Below, piece after piece: positions 24,502 through 32,461 of a stretch of DNA of 64,000 nt. The notes beneath the pieces are model-generated. The model saw nothing but the letters and a program-made list of their open reading frames with translations, made no database searches and was not told where the DNA came from. The stretch covers positions 1 through 64,000 of the forward strand of contig NZ_JWIF01000027.1 of assembly GCF_000812685.1 (NCBI RefSeq). The letters are read 5' to 3'. Source of the DNA: Halocynthiibacter namhaensis. GTDB taxonomy: Bacteria > Pseudomonadota > Alphaproteobacteria > Rhodobacterales > Rhodobacteraceae. The translations under genes and the position numbers were made by a program. Numbering within the stretch: position 1 is the first letter of the stretch; every line of letters starts with the position of its first letter.

Positions 24502-24544
24502 CGCAACATTGGCCCTGAAATCCCCCTTTAGGGATCATGTTGCG
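24502..24544. repeat. Inverted repeat in decayed region
   Basis: CGCAACAT (24502-24509) and ATGTTGCG (24537-24544) are complementary, with a nested CCCT/AGGG pair. It is not followed by a T-run in either direction. It may be a scar or small REP unit; no known att-site consensus fits. Confidence 0.4.
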
Positions 24545-24712
24545 TATAACCCGGCTGGACGGTGGGACGAATGGTTCTTTCGTTTCGTTATTTCGGATCG
24601 TCTCTCTCAGAAGTTGGTTCACCTCAGTTAAGGGGCTGAACTCCAGCTACCAGGTTTGAATACGCGGCCCCGAGGGTTGTCAAAGTCAACGGGCTTTGGT
24701 CGGGGGGCATTT

Positions 24713-27394
24713 TTACAGGAACAGAAAATCACTTTCTGCCAAGTCACTGGCGAGAAGGTTTTCTATTATGATAATGTCATCCACCCCGTAATGTATTGTC
24801 GTGTTGTTTCCATCTTGAAGGATATCCAAGTCGGAATAATTGAGGCCTCTAAATTGTAAGCTATCAATTCCCACCTGATAGTCACGGATCATATCTTGGC
24901 CAGAATGAGGCGCGAATACAAAGATATCACTGCCTTCCCCGCCGGCCAAAATATCAGCCCCTTTACCGCCTTCGATGATGTCGTCGCCATCAAATCCAAA
25001 TATCCAGTTTCCCTGTTGGTCGCCAACCAATTGGTCGGCGGCAGTGGTTCCAAGTGTGTCGCCGACATAGTGAACTGTGTTGGTGCGATCACCTGCGGGG
25101 CCAGTTGCAACAGTGACTGCAAGGCGACCATCTTCCGTGAAATAAATGCCTTCTGGTTCGCCTTGGCGGTCGATTTCTCCGATTTTGAAATCAAAGCTGC
25201 CAACACGTTCACCAGTGATCGTGTATTTTTCGAACCCTTTCGCATCATCTTGCCCGCCATAGCCAGAGATCACGTAGATAAAGTCACCATCACTGGCCAA
25301 GCCTTGTAAAGGGGGCGTCGCAACTGTTCCCGCGGGCAGAGGCACAGACTGAAGGTCAAAGGTGGTGACAGGTTGTGCCTGTTTGAGATCGCCGTTGTTG
25401 TCTGTCAGATCTTGTAAGTTGAACACCCGTATTTGAACCGGCGTGGTCGATGTGTCTTCAACAATCAGATATGCCCCATCGTGCGAAATTGTAGGCGAGG
25501 CGCTGCCCGAACGGCCATCTTCCTTCCAGACAAGTACGTCCTGAACATTGCGGATCAATAGATTACTGTCGTCACTGGGATCTTCCCAGATCTCAAACCG
25601 AACCACCTTGTTTTCGTTCCCCATCCGAGACGACCAAAAGATATCGACATCGACCGTGTTGTCTTGCGCGTCGATTCTAGTAACGGTTTTTTCATAGCTC
25701 AGACCTTGGTGCCCAATCGTATTATCGATGCTTTTTGTGTACCGAGCGGCATCCAAAGCGGGCCCGTCTGCGATGTCGTATTTGTTGATGATTGCATATT
25801 CGTGGTCCTGCCCCTGGCGCGAAACATGCAGACTGAACAGGCTTCCATGGGCTTCATCAACCGATTGAATGACGTTGCCTGCACCATTCCCCATTTTGTT
25901 AAGCGTATACTGTTGGGTCGATGTCTCACGGCTGAATTGCAGATCATTTGCACGGGCCTCAATAAGGTCATTTGTCCCGACGAAATCCGCGTGCGTGATA
26001 TCCTGTGAATGGGTGTTCTTTAGGATGAAACGCGCACCTGTACTGGTTTGTATCACAGTGTCTGTGTCGTTGACTTGGGAAATATCGAGTTTAGAAAACG
26101 ATGCATCCTTTAGTCGAATTTTATCAATTCCGATTTCAAAATCGGTGATGATGTCGGTGCCGGATTGATCCGAAAGCACAAATTGATCGACACCTGTACC
26201 GCCGCTTAGTGTGTCATTTCCGTGCCCGCCATCAAGCACATCATCGCCCGCACCACCGAAAAGATTGTCATCGCCATCAAGGCCAAGAAGCCAGTCGTCG
26301 CCACCGTGACCTTTCAAAACATTGTTGTCGTTGCTGCCTGTTAGCACATCATTGGTAAAATCTGAGCCACCTAAGTTTTCGATACTCACATATGTGTCGG
26401 CACTATTATTTTGTCCTGTCGAAAGATCGACGATGATGCCTGTGCCGTTAAACAGCTGGCGATCAAAATAAGACACAGTGTCAGTGCCAGAGCCACCATC
26501 AAATAGATCTGATCCCGATCTGTCGCGGAAATAGTCGTCGCCCTCTGCACCGAACATTTGATCGTCACCACGGCCACCAAAAATATTGTCGTCACCAGCT
26601 CCCCCAATAAGGGTATCATTGCCAGCGCTTCCGTTTAGGTCAATTTCTTCATTGCTACCGAGTTGCGCTGTGTTGACAGAAGTTTGCGCAGCATTGGCAT
26701 GCGGCCCGGCGCCTGTGGGGTCGACAAAGGAATAGTTGAACGCGCTATAGGTGACAGCAGCAGGTGTCGCCGTGGCATGGATTTCGCTGCTGGCCTGCGC
26801 GATCGCCATGATTTGAGATGTGGTGCGGGCGCTGTACGCCGTTGTTTGAAGGGTTACCAGCTTTCCCAGGCTGTCATTTTCGCTCGTGCCGAAACCATTG
26901 GGCGTCCGCGTTGATGCAGGGGGGGGCGCGGGTGGGGCGCAGACGTCGCTCTCCGTGGTGTCGTTGATCTGTATTACGCGCGGGCCAAACATCTGCTTGG
27001 ACCGTTCGGTTCCGATGCAGTCTAAGAAAGGCGATGCAATGCCGATGGGGTGATTGGAGATATCACCATCGAAACTTGTAGGGACTGGTTCAATATTTGT
27101 GAGCGTCCAACGATCAAAATGGGGAACTTCGCTTGGGTTTGCATTGCCGGGTTTTTCGATATCTCGATCTGTGAGATCAGGTATATCGTCTGCGACGCCA
27201 TCGTCGGGTTTGAAACCCAGTTGGACGATATCAAACAACATCCGCTCTTCGAGATCCGCAAGCGCAATGACATTCTCGGATGCCATCTGATCAGATGAAA
27301 CATCTTCGGAATTTGCGCATTCTTCAGCAAGCGCCCCAGTGTGAATGTCACATGCTGAAGCAGCTGAAGCCAGGGTGACTTCATCGTTTTTCAT
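24713..27394 (-). CDS. Large RTX protein with a beta-propeller-like middle domain, 893 aa
   Basis: ATG 27394 follows GAGGA at good spacing and is preferred over ATG 27430. The N-terminus has no Sec signal but contains L-E-E-R-M-L-F-D (about residue 50), like the L-E-P-R-x-x-F-D element I recall near the start of large type I-secreted proteins. A first RTX block follows (about 250-410: G-G-A-G-D-D-N-I-F-G-G, G-G-A-G-D-D-V-L-D-G-G). A middle domain (~480-760) carries repeated strands such as T-I-S-H-D-G-A-Y-L-I-V and G-E-P-E-G-I-Y-F-T-E-D-G-R-L, suggesting a propeller. A second RTX block (~770-830) and a hydrophobic end, S-D-F-L-F-L, follow. Expected to leave by a type I system and fold with calcium outside. 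No T1SS genes are nearby. Confidence 0.82.
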   Translation of the reverse strand: MKNDEVTLASAASACDIHTGALAEECANSEDVSSDQMASENVIALADLEERMLFDIVQLGFKPDDGVADDIPDLTDRDIEKPGNANPSEVPHFDRWTLTNIEPVPTSFDGDISNHPIGIASPFLDCIGTERSKQMFGPRVIQINDTTESDVCAPPAPPPASTRTPNGFGTSENDSLGKLVTLQTTAYSARTTSQIMAIAQASSEIHATATPAAVTYSAFNYSFVDPTGAGPHANAAQTSVNTAQLGSNEEIDLNGSAGNDTLIGGAGDDNIFGGRGDDQMFGAEGDDYFRDRSGSDLFDGGSGTDTVSYFDRQLFNGTGIIVDLSTGQNNSADTYVSIENLGGSDFTNDVLTGSNDNNVLKGHGGDDWLLGLDGDDNLFGGAGDDVLDGGHGNDTLSGGTGVDQFVLSDQSGTDIITDFEIGIDKIRLKDASFSKLDISQVNDTDTVIQTSTGARFILKNTHSQDITHADFVGTNDLIEARANDLQFSRETSTQQYTLNKMGNGAGNVIQSVDEAHGSLFSLHVSRQGQDHEYAIINKYDIADGPALDAARYTKSIDNTIGHQGLSYEKTVTRIDAQDNTVDVDIFWSSRMGNENKVVRFEIWEDPSDDSNLLIRNVQDVLVWKEDGRSGSASPTISHDGAYLIVEDTSTTPVQIRVFNLQDLTDNNGDLKQAQPVTTFDLQSVPLPAGTVATPPLQGLASDGDFIYVISGYGGQDDAKGFEKYTITGERVGSFDFKIGEIDRQGEPEGIYFTEDGRLAVTVATGPAGDRTNTVHYVGDTLGTTAADQLVGDQQGNWIFGFDGDDIIEGGKGADILAGGEGSDIFVFAPHSGQDMIRDYQVGIDSLQFRGLNYSDLDILQDGNNTTIHYGVDDIIIIENLLASDLAESDFLFL

Positions 27395-27838
27395 CTTCAA
27401 TCCTCGGTTATTTGAGAGAAGCCTCGCCATGGAATAGGCAAAGGCAGCAGGCGATTGAAAAGGTACAATGGGACAACAGTGGAGGCGGGCCTCCTTGTGA
27501 TCACTGAACTGGGGCGTTGTTTGTCACCCAGCTTCGTTCAGCTTCAATCGTGGTCTGTTTTTCGCCATTTCACCTTGATCAAAGTACCATTCTTCTGATC
27601 TCAACTTGCCTCTATTTTCAGTCGCAGGGCGTGTTAGGTCAATAGAATTTGAGCTAATTATTACAATCTAAGTTAACGCAAGGGCGAGAAAGTACAGCTA
27701 CACGTTGATTTTTCTGACAATTTTAAAGGTAACAGAATTTTTGAAATTTTGCCTGGTTGCTGCTCATGCCGCTGTAAAGGCCTTGTTAACCAAGTATTTA
27801 CAGCGTTGGATTCGAACAGCCTCCCGAAATCGTGTAAA
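27395..27838. promoter_or_regulatory. Upstream region of the RTX gene
   Basis: These 444 bases contain no supported gene. The part at 27690-27760 is strikingly AT-rich and could hold promoter elements, but no consensus is assignable. A small palindrome GGAGG-CGGG-CCTCC lies near 27480. Confidence 0.3.
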
Positions 27839-27866
27839 TGCCGGGCCGAAAAGATACAGCCCGGCA
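27839..27866 (-). terminator. Hairpin after the aldehyde dehydrogenase gene
   Basis: TGCCGGGC (27839-27846) and GCCCGGCA (27859-27866) are perfect complements with a 12-base loop, 7 bases beyond the stop of the gene ending at 27874. Confidence 0.65.
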
Positions 27867-27873
27867 TATAGTG

Positions 27874-30222
27874 TTATTCGCCGTAGGGGATCCAGATGTT
27901 TTTGACTTCTGTCGCGGCTTCAAGGAAGGGGCGCATATCGGGATCTGCCCAGTCGCGCGTATGGGCGTTGTTGACCCAGGTGCGTTTTAGGTTGCCTGCG
28001 GACCGGGTTTCTACATCGGCCGAGATATCAGCAGAAGAGAAACTCCAGATCGCATCCACATCAAGATGATCCGCCAAGGTTTTGGCAAGTTCTGCGTGGT
28101 CGCCGGTGATGATGTTCACGACACCCGCAGGCACATCTGAGGTGTCCAAAACCTGGTAGAAATCTGTCGCCGACAATGGGAAAGCATACGAGGCAACCGT
28201 GACGGATGCATTGCCCATGGCCATGGCGGAGGCGGTTGATTTTACAAGGCCCAACAGCGGGGCGTCATCGGCGCATAAAATGCCGATCGTGCCCACGGCT
28301 TCCTTCATGGCCAAGGCCACGCCACGGATCGGCACGCCATGGGCTTGGCCGTCGAATTTATCGGCCCAAGCGGCGGCGGTGAACAGGGCGCTGATGGAGG
28401 CTTCGACCTCAGCCTTGCCATGCTTTTTGCCGGACATCGCGTCAAGGCGTGCAGCGAATTCATCTGCGCGGGCGGATAGGTTTTCGCCGACATAATACAG
28501 GATCTGCGCGCGCAGGTGGCCGGTGGTTTTGCCCCAGCTGGCGCGGGCCTTGGCGGCGGCTTCGACGGCGTTGCGGATGTCCTTGCGACTGCCAATGCCC
28601 ATATCACCCAGCAGTTTGCCTTTGGGGGACCAGATCAGCTGTGTTTGACCCGCATCCGGGCGCGATTGCTTGCCGCCGATATACATTTTCGCGGTGCGAT
28701 TGATTGCGTCGGCTGCCGTGGCATCACCTGCCTCATAGGGGGCGATGGGGCTAAGTTTTTTACCCGTCTCGATGGGTTTTGTATAGGCCGCGAGACCTTC
28801 CCAACCGCCTTCACGACCAAAGCCACTTTCGCGCAGACCACCAAAGCCAGCGGCGGCGTCAAATAGGTTCGTCGCATTGGTCCAAACCACGCCACATTTC
28901 AGTTTTGGCGCGATATCAAGTGCAAGGTTTACGTTTTCCGTCCAGACGGATGCGGCCAGACCGTAACGGGTGTTATTGGCGACTTCTACGGCTTCGGCTG
29001 GGGTGCGGAAGGTGGTGCCGACAAGCACGGGGCCGAAGACTTCTTCCTGCATCAAAGTCGCTGCGGCATGCAGGCCGGTGATCAAGGTTGGCGGGTAATA
29101 ACAGCCGCCTTCGGGCAGATCACACGCGGCTTGATAGACCTCGCCCTCGCCGCCATGGGCGTTGACCAAATCGGTGATGCGGGTCAGTTGACGCGGGTCA
29201 ACAATGGCACCGACATCAATGCATTTATCAAGTGGATCGCCGATGCGCAGTTTGTCCATCCGGGCGCGCAGTTTGGCATAGAAAACATCAGCGATGCCTT
29301 CTTGAACCAGCAGCCGAGACCCGGCACAGCAGACTTGGCCTTGGTTGAACCAAATCGCGTCTACAAGCCCTTCGACCGCGCTGTCGATGTCTGCGTCGTC
29401 AAAGACGATATAGGGGGATTTTCCGCCCAACTCCAAGGTCAAAGCCTTGCCCGAACCTGCCGTCAGTTCACGAATGCGACGCCCCACGGCGGTGGATCCG
29501 GTGAAGGCGATTTTGTCGATATCATCATGTGTGACGATGGCCTCGCCGGTGGCGCCATGGCCTGTGACGATGTTAACGACGCCCGCAGGCACGCCCGCTT
29601 GTTGGCAGATTTCAGCGAAGAAAAGCGCTGTGAGAGACGTGTATTCCGCAGGTTTCAAAACCACTGTATTGCCCATGGCCAGCGCGGGTGCGACTTTCCA
29701 GGCAAGCATCAACAGCGGAAAATTCCAAGGGATGACTTGACCGCAAACACCCAAGGCCGTGCGACCTTGCATTTCTGTGTCGGCCAGCTGCGCCATGCCC
29801 GCGTGATAATAAAAATGGCGAGCCACAAGCGGGATATCGATGTCGCGACTTTCTCGGATCGGCTTGCCGTTGTCCATGGTTTCAAGCACCGCGAGAATGC
29901 GGGCGTGTTTTTGCACAAGACGCGCGATGGCATAAAGGATTTTGGCGCGCGCATGGCCGGATGTTTTGGCCCAAGACGCTTGCGCTTTGCGGGCGGCTTT
30001 TACGGCAGAGTTGACGTCATCCGCGCTGGCTTCTGAGAGGTCGGCCAGGAAGGCGCCATTGGCGGGGTTGTGGCTTTTGAACTCGGCTTCCGCTTTGGTG
30101 AAGCTGCCGTTGATGAAATGGCCAAAGGAATGGCCGTGGCTGTCGAGCCAAGCAAGTGCTTCTGAGTTGCCTTCAAGGGCTGGGCCATAATCCATAGTGT
30201 CAAAAATCTCTGCGATGGTCAT
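27874..30222 (-). CDS. Aldehyde dehydrogenase with a degenerate second ALDH half, 782 aa
   Basis: ATG 30222 starts M-T-I-A-E-I-F; the upstream in-frame extension would run through the intergenic repeat and into deoC. The first ~480 residues are a full ALDH domain: P-W-N-F-P, F-T-G-S-T, general base in L-E-L-G-G-K-S-P, and nucleophile in F-N-Q-G-Q-V-C-C-A. The last ~270 residues repeat the ALDH cofactor-binding fold (V-E-A-A-A-K-A-R-A-S-W, then a G-V-V-N-I-I-T-G segment) but lack a recognisable nucleophile motif. Such fused proteins are found beside deoC. DeoC releases acetaldehyde and glyceraldehyde 3-phosphate from deoxyribose 5-phosphate, and this enzyme would oxidise the aldehyde. Operon with deoC; 70-base gap holding a repeat. 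Confidence 0.82.
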   Translation of the reverse strand: MTIAEIFDTMDYGPALEGNSEALAWLDSHGHSFGHFINGSFTKAEAEFKSHNPANGAFLADLSEASADDVNSAVKAARKAQASWAKTSGHARAKILYAIARLVQKHARILAVLETMDNGKPIRESRDIDIPLVARHFYYHAGMAQLADTEMQGRTALGVCGQVIPWNFPLLMLAWKVAPALAMGNTVVLKPAEYTSLTALFFAEICQQAGVPAGVVNIVTGHGATGEAIVTHDDIDKIAFTGSTAVGRRIRELTAGSGKALTLELGGKSPYIVFDDADIDSAVEGLVDAIWFNQGQVCCAGSRLLVQEGIADVFYAKLRARMDKLRIGDPLDKCIDVGAIVDPRQLTRITDLVNAHGGEGEVYQAACDLPEGGCYYPPTLITGLHAAATLMQEEVFGPVLVGTTFRTPAEAVEVANNTRYGLAASVWTENVNLALDIAPKLKCGVVWTNATNLFDAAAGFGGLRESGFGREGGWEGLAAYTKPIETGKKLSPIAPYEAGDATAADAINRTAKMYIGGKQSRPDAGQTQLIWSPKGKLLGDMGIGSRKDIRNAVEAAAKARASWGKTTGHLRAQILYYVGENLSARADEFAARLDAMSGKKHGKAEVEASISALFTAAAWADKFDGQAHGVPIRGVALAMKEAVGTIGILCADDAPLLGLVKSTASAMAMGNASVTVASYAFPLSATDFYQVLDTSDVPAGVVNIITGDHAELAKTLADHLDVDAIWSFSSADISADVETRSAGNLKRTWVNNAHTRDWADPDMRPFLEAATEVKNIWIPYGE

Positions 30223-30246
30223 AAACGTGTCTTTCTGTCGCGGGAG

Positions 30247-30292
30247 CGTTTTCTTTGAAAGAAAACGGGTCGGAATTTTTGGAAAATTCCGA
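30247..30292. repeat. Double-hairpin intergenic repeat between deoC and ALDH
   Basis: The first hairpin has arms CGTTTTCTTT / AAAGAAAACG around a single G (30247-30267). The second has arms TCGGAATTTT / AAAATTCCGA (30270-30292) and abuts the deoC stop codon. The first hairpin differs by one paired base change from the second hairpin of the element at 48773-48820, and both are followed by GGGTCG or GGGGTCG, so they are copies of one repeat family. It may tune the deoC:ALDH transcript ratio. Confidence 0.7.
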
Positions 30293-31291
30293 TTATCCGA
30301 TGGCGTGGCGGTTGGCGGCGGAGTAGCGGCCAGTGAGATGGTGTTCAAGCTGGCGTTCAATGTCGCCCAGCAAGGATGACGCGCCAAAACGGAAGAGATC
30401 AGGACGCAACCAACGATCCCCAAGTTCTTCTTTGATCAAGGCAAGATAGGTCACCGCATCCTTGGCTTTGGAAATGCCGCCTGCGGGTTTGTACCCAACT
30501 CGAAAGCCCGTCCATTCACAATAATCCCGGATCGCACGGATCATCACAAGGCTGACGGGCAGGGTGGCGTTGACGCTTTCCTTACCGGTTGAGGTCTTGA
30601 TGAAATCAGCGCCCGCCATCATGCAAATCATCGACGCACGCGCCACATTGCGCAGGGAACCAAGTTCACCCGTCGCGAGGATCGCTTTGACATGGGCATC
30701 GCCACAGGCCGTGCGAAAGGCGCGCATCTCGTCATACAGGGCTTGCCAATTTTGGGTCAGCACATGACGTCGTGAAATCACAATGTCGATTTCTTGGGCA
30801 CCGGCTTTGACGCTTTCTTCAATCTCGGCAACGCGCAAATGGAAGGGGGACAGGCCCGCTGGAAACCCGGTGGACACTGCGGCAACGGGAATGCCCGTGC
30901 CGTCAAGGGCTGCTACGGCGGTCTCGATCATATCGTGATAAACACAGACGGCACCGGTGGTTAGCCCGTTCATGCCGAGATCCGCCAGCATGGTTTTTGA
31001 CACGGGTTGGCGCGCCTTGGCACAAAGACGACGCACGCGACCTTCGGTGTCATCACCGGACAATGTGGTTAGGTCGATCATTGAAATCGCACGCAGCATC
31101 CACGCGGCCTGGTGATCTTTCTTGACGGATCGACGACCAGGCAAACTGGCACAGCGACGTTCCACCGCCGAGGTGTTCACCTGCACAGCCATCACCCGAT
31201 CGAGATCAAGATCCATCCCCGGATTACGAGGTTCGTGCAATTGCGGCACGCCTGCCAGTGTTGTCAGCGTATTTTTTGTATCAGTCTGCAT
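30293..31291 (-). CDS. deoC: Deoxyribose-phosphate aldolase, 332 aa
   Basis: The Schiff-base lysine lies in A-D-F-I-K-T-S-T-G-K, and the second catalytic lysine in G-Y-K-P-A-G-G-I-S. Other DeoC marks are S-T-G-F-P-A-G and E-I-D-I-V-I. The enzyme cleaves 2-deoxyribose 5-phosphate to glyceraldehyde 3-phosphate and acetaldehyde. At 332 residues it belongs to the longer DeoC class rather than the ~250-residue E. coli form. It sits upstream of the ALDH gene and downstream of a nucleoside hydrolase gene on the same strand, giving a (deoxy)nucleoside catabolic block. Confidence 0.93.
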   Translation of the reverse strand: MQTDTKNTLTTLAGVPQLHEPRNPGMDLDLDRVMAVQVNTSAVERRCASLPGRRSVKKDHQAAWMLRAISMIDLTTLSGDDTEGRVRRLCAKARQPVSKTMLADLGMNGLTTGAVCVYHDMIETAVAALDGTGIPVAAVSTGFPAGLSPFHLRVAEIEESVKAGAQEIDIVISRRHVLTQNWQALYDEMRAFRTACGDAHVKAILATGELGSLRNVARASMICMMAGADFIKTSTGKESVNATLPVSLVMIRAIRDYCEWTGFRVGYKPAGGISKAKDAVTYLALIKEELGDRWLRPDLFRFGASSLLGDIERQLEHHLTGRYSAANRHAIG

Positions 31292-31446
31292 CCGGCATTG
31301 TCCCTGGGGGTTGCGCTAAAGGCTGAATTTCTCATGTCAGCGCAAACAATGCAAGCATTTGTCCAAGCGGTCAAAACTGAGTTCCAATTTCGACCGTCCA
31401 GAGTTTGGCTAGGGGGATTAGGGCAGGGGGCGGTGTTTCAGCGAGA

Positions 31447-32358
31447 TCAATGCAAGGCTGCGAGATGTGTCTTGAGCTTGGTCAAAGTCGCAACCGCGTC
31501 GATTTCAATGGCGACGGCAACTTTGGGACGGTTTGGGTCTGCCAAGGTCGCACCGACGGTTTCGCCGTCTTGACTGACGCGCAATCCCGTATGTTCAAGC
31601 CCAAACCAATCAGGGTTGGAACAGGCAAGCACGGCGGCGGCGTCATGCATGGGGCAGCCATCGAGATTGGCGACTTCCTTATAGAAACCCAGGTAGAATT
31701 CCGAAATTCGGTTGAGAAAACCACCGATTTTGGGTGAGGATGCAGCAAGCGCTGCGAAATCACCGGGCACAAGCAGGGTTTGCAAGGTCACGTCCAAGCC
31801 GACCATAACGGTGTTGAGGCCACTTGCGAAAACCGCATCGGCGGCGGCGGGGTCGTGAAAGATATTGGCTTCTGCATGGGCGGTGATATTGCCGGGGCAA
31901 TGCAGGTTTCCGCCCATAATCACAAGTTTATCCAAGTTTTGCGCAAAGCTAGGGTCAAGTTTCAGAGCATCGGCAATATTGGTCAATGGGCCGATGGCAC
32001 AGACGGTCAAATCGCCGGGATGTTTGCGGGCCATTTCGACCAGATACTCTGCTGCGTTTTGGTCGTGGTTCGTACCGATTTGCGGCACCTCAACGATATC
32101 GCCAAAACCTTCAGATCCATGTACCCATGCGGAGGGTTCAAACGGATAGTCGTTCCAAGGTTTCGAAGCACCTTCGGCAACCACAGCGTCAGACCCGAGC
32201 ATATCCAAAAGGAAACGCGCATTGCGGCTGGATTGGTCGACGCGGGTGTTGCCGAAAACAGTGGTCAGACCAATTAGGTCAATTTCGGGTAATGCATGAG
32301 CCAGGGCAATGGCAATCGCATCATCTACGCCCGGATCGGTATCAATAATCATTTTCAT
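31447..32358 (-). CDS. Inosine/uridine-preferring nucleoside hydrolase, 303 aa
   Basis: The calcium- and ribose-binding signature D-T-D-P-G-V-D-D opens the protein right after the start, as usual in this family. V-I-M-G-G-N and E-A-N-I-F-H-D-P-A-A-A follow, with the catalytic histidine expected near the C-terminal M-H-D-A-A-A-V. It hydrolyses the N-glycosidic bond of nucleosides to base plus (deoxy)ribose. I choose ATG 32358 because family members begin two or three residues before the D-x-D-x-G-x-D-D motif; ATG 32382 would add eight residues, and neither start has a clear ribosome site. It heads the block with deoC and the ALDH. Confidence 0.88.
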   Translation of the reverse strand: MKMIIDTDPGVDDAIAIALAHALPEIDLIGLTTVFGNTRVDQSSRNARFLLDMLGSDAVVAEGASKPWNDYPFEPSAWVHGSEGFGDIVEVPQIGTNHDQNAAEYLVEMARKHPGDLTVCAIGPLTNIADALKLDPSFAQNLDKLVIMGGNLHCPGNITAHAEANIFHDPAAADAVFASGLNTVMVGLDVTLQTLLVPGDFAALAASSPKIGGFLNRISEFYLGFYKEVANLDGCPMHDAAAVLACSNPDWFGLEHTGLRVSQDGETVGATLADPNRPKVAVAIEIDAVATLTKLKTHLAALH

Positions 32359-32407
32359 AGCGATATCGAATAAAGGGCGCATGGATTTGGTGCAATCAAA
32401 ATAACAA

Positions 32408-32427
32408 CGGCGGGGAAAGCCCCGCCG
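32408..32427 (-). terminator. GC-rich hairpin after the first substrate-binding protein gene
   Basis: CGGCGGGG (32408-32415) and CCCCGCCG (32420-32427) pair around a 4-base loop, 34 bases past the stop of the gene ending at 32462. On the minus strand it is followed by GTTGTTATTTTGATT. Confidence 0.7.
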
Positions 32428-32461
32428 CCGTTTGATTGTCGTTTAATCTATGTGGTGCGGA

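Larger units (their letters stand above)
24057..24712. other. Intergenic region with decayed sequence
   Basis: No intact gene is found in these 656 bases. The region holds the RND-transporter remnant (24315-24440), an inverted repeat (24502-24544) and otherwise unassigned, apparently decayed sequence between waaA and the RTX gene. Confidence 0.6.

Noticed and set aside
30223-30423. 67-residue N-terminal extension of the fused ALDH
   Set aside because: It would read through the double-hairpin repeat and the deoC 3' end; ATG 30222 begins a normal ALDH.
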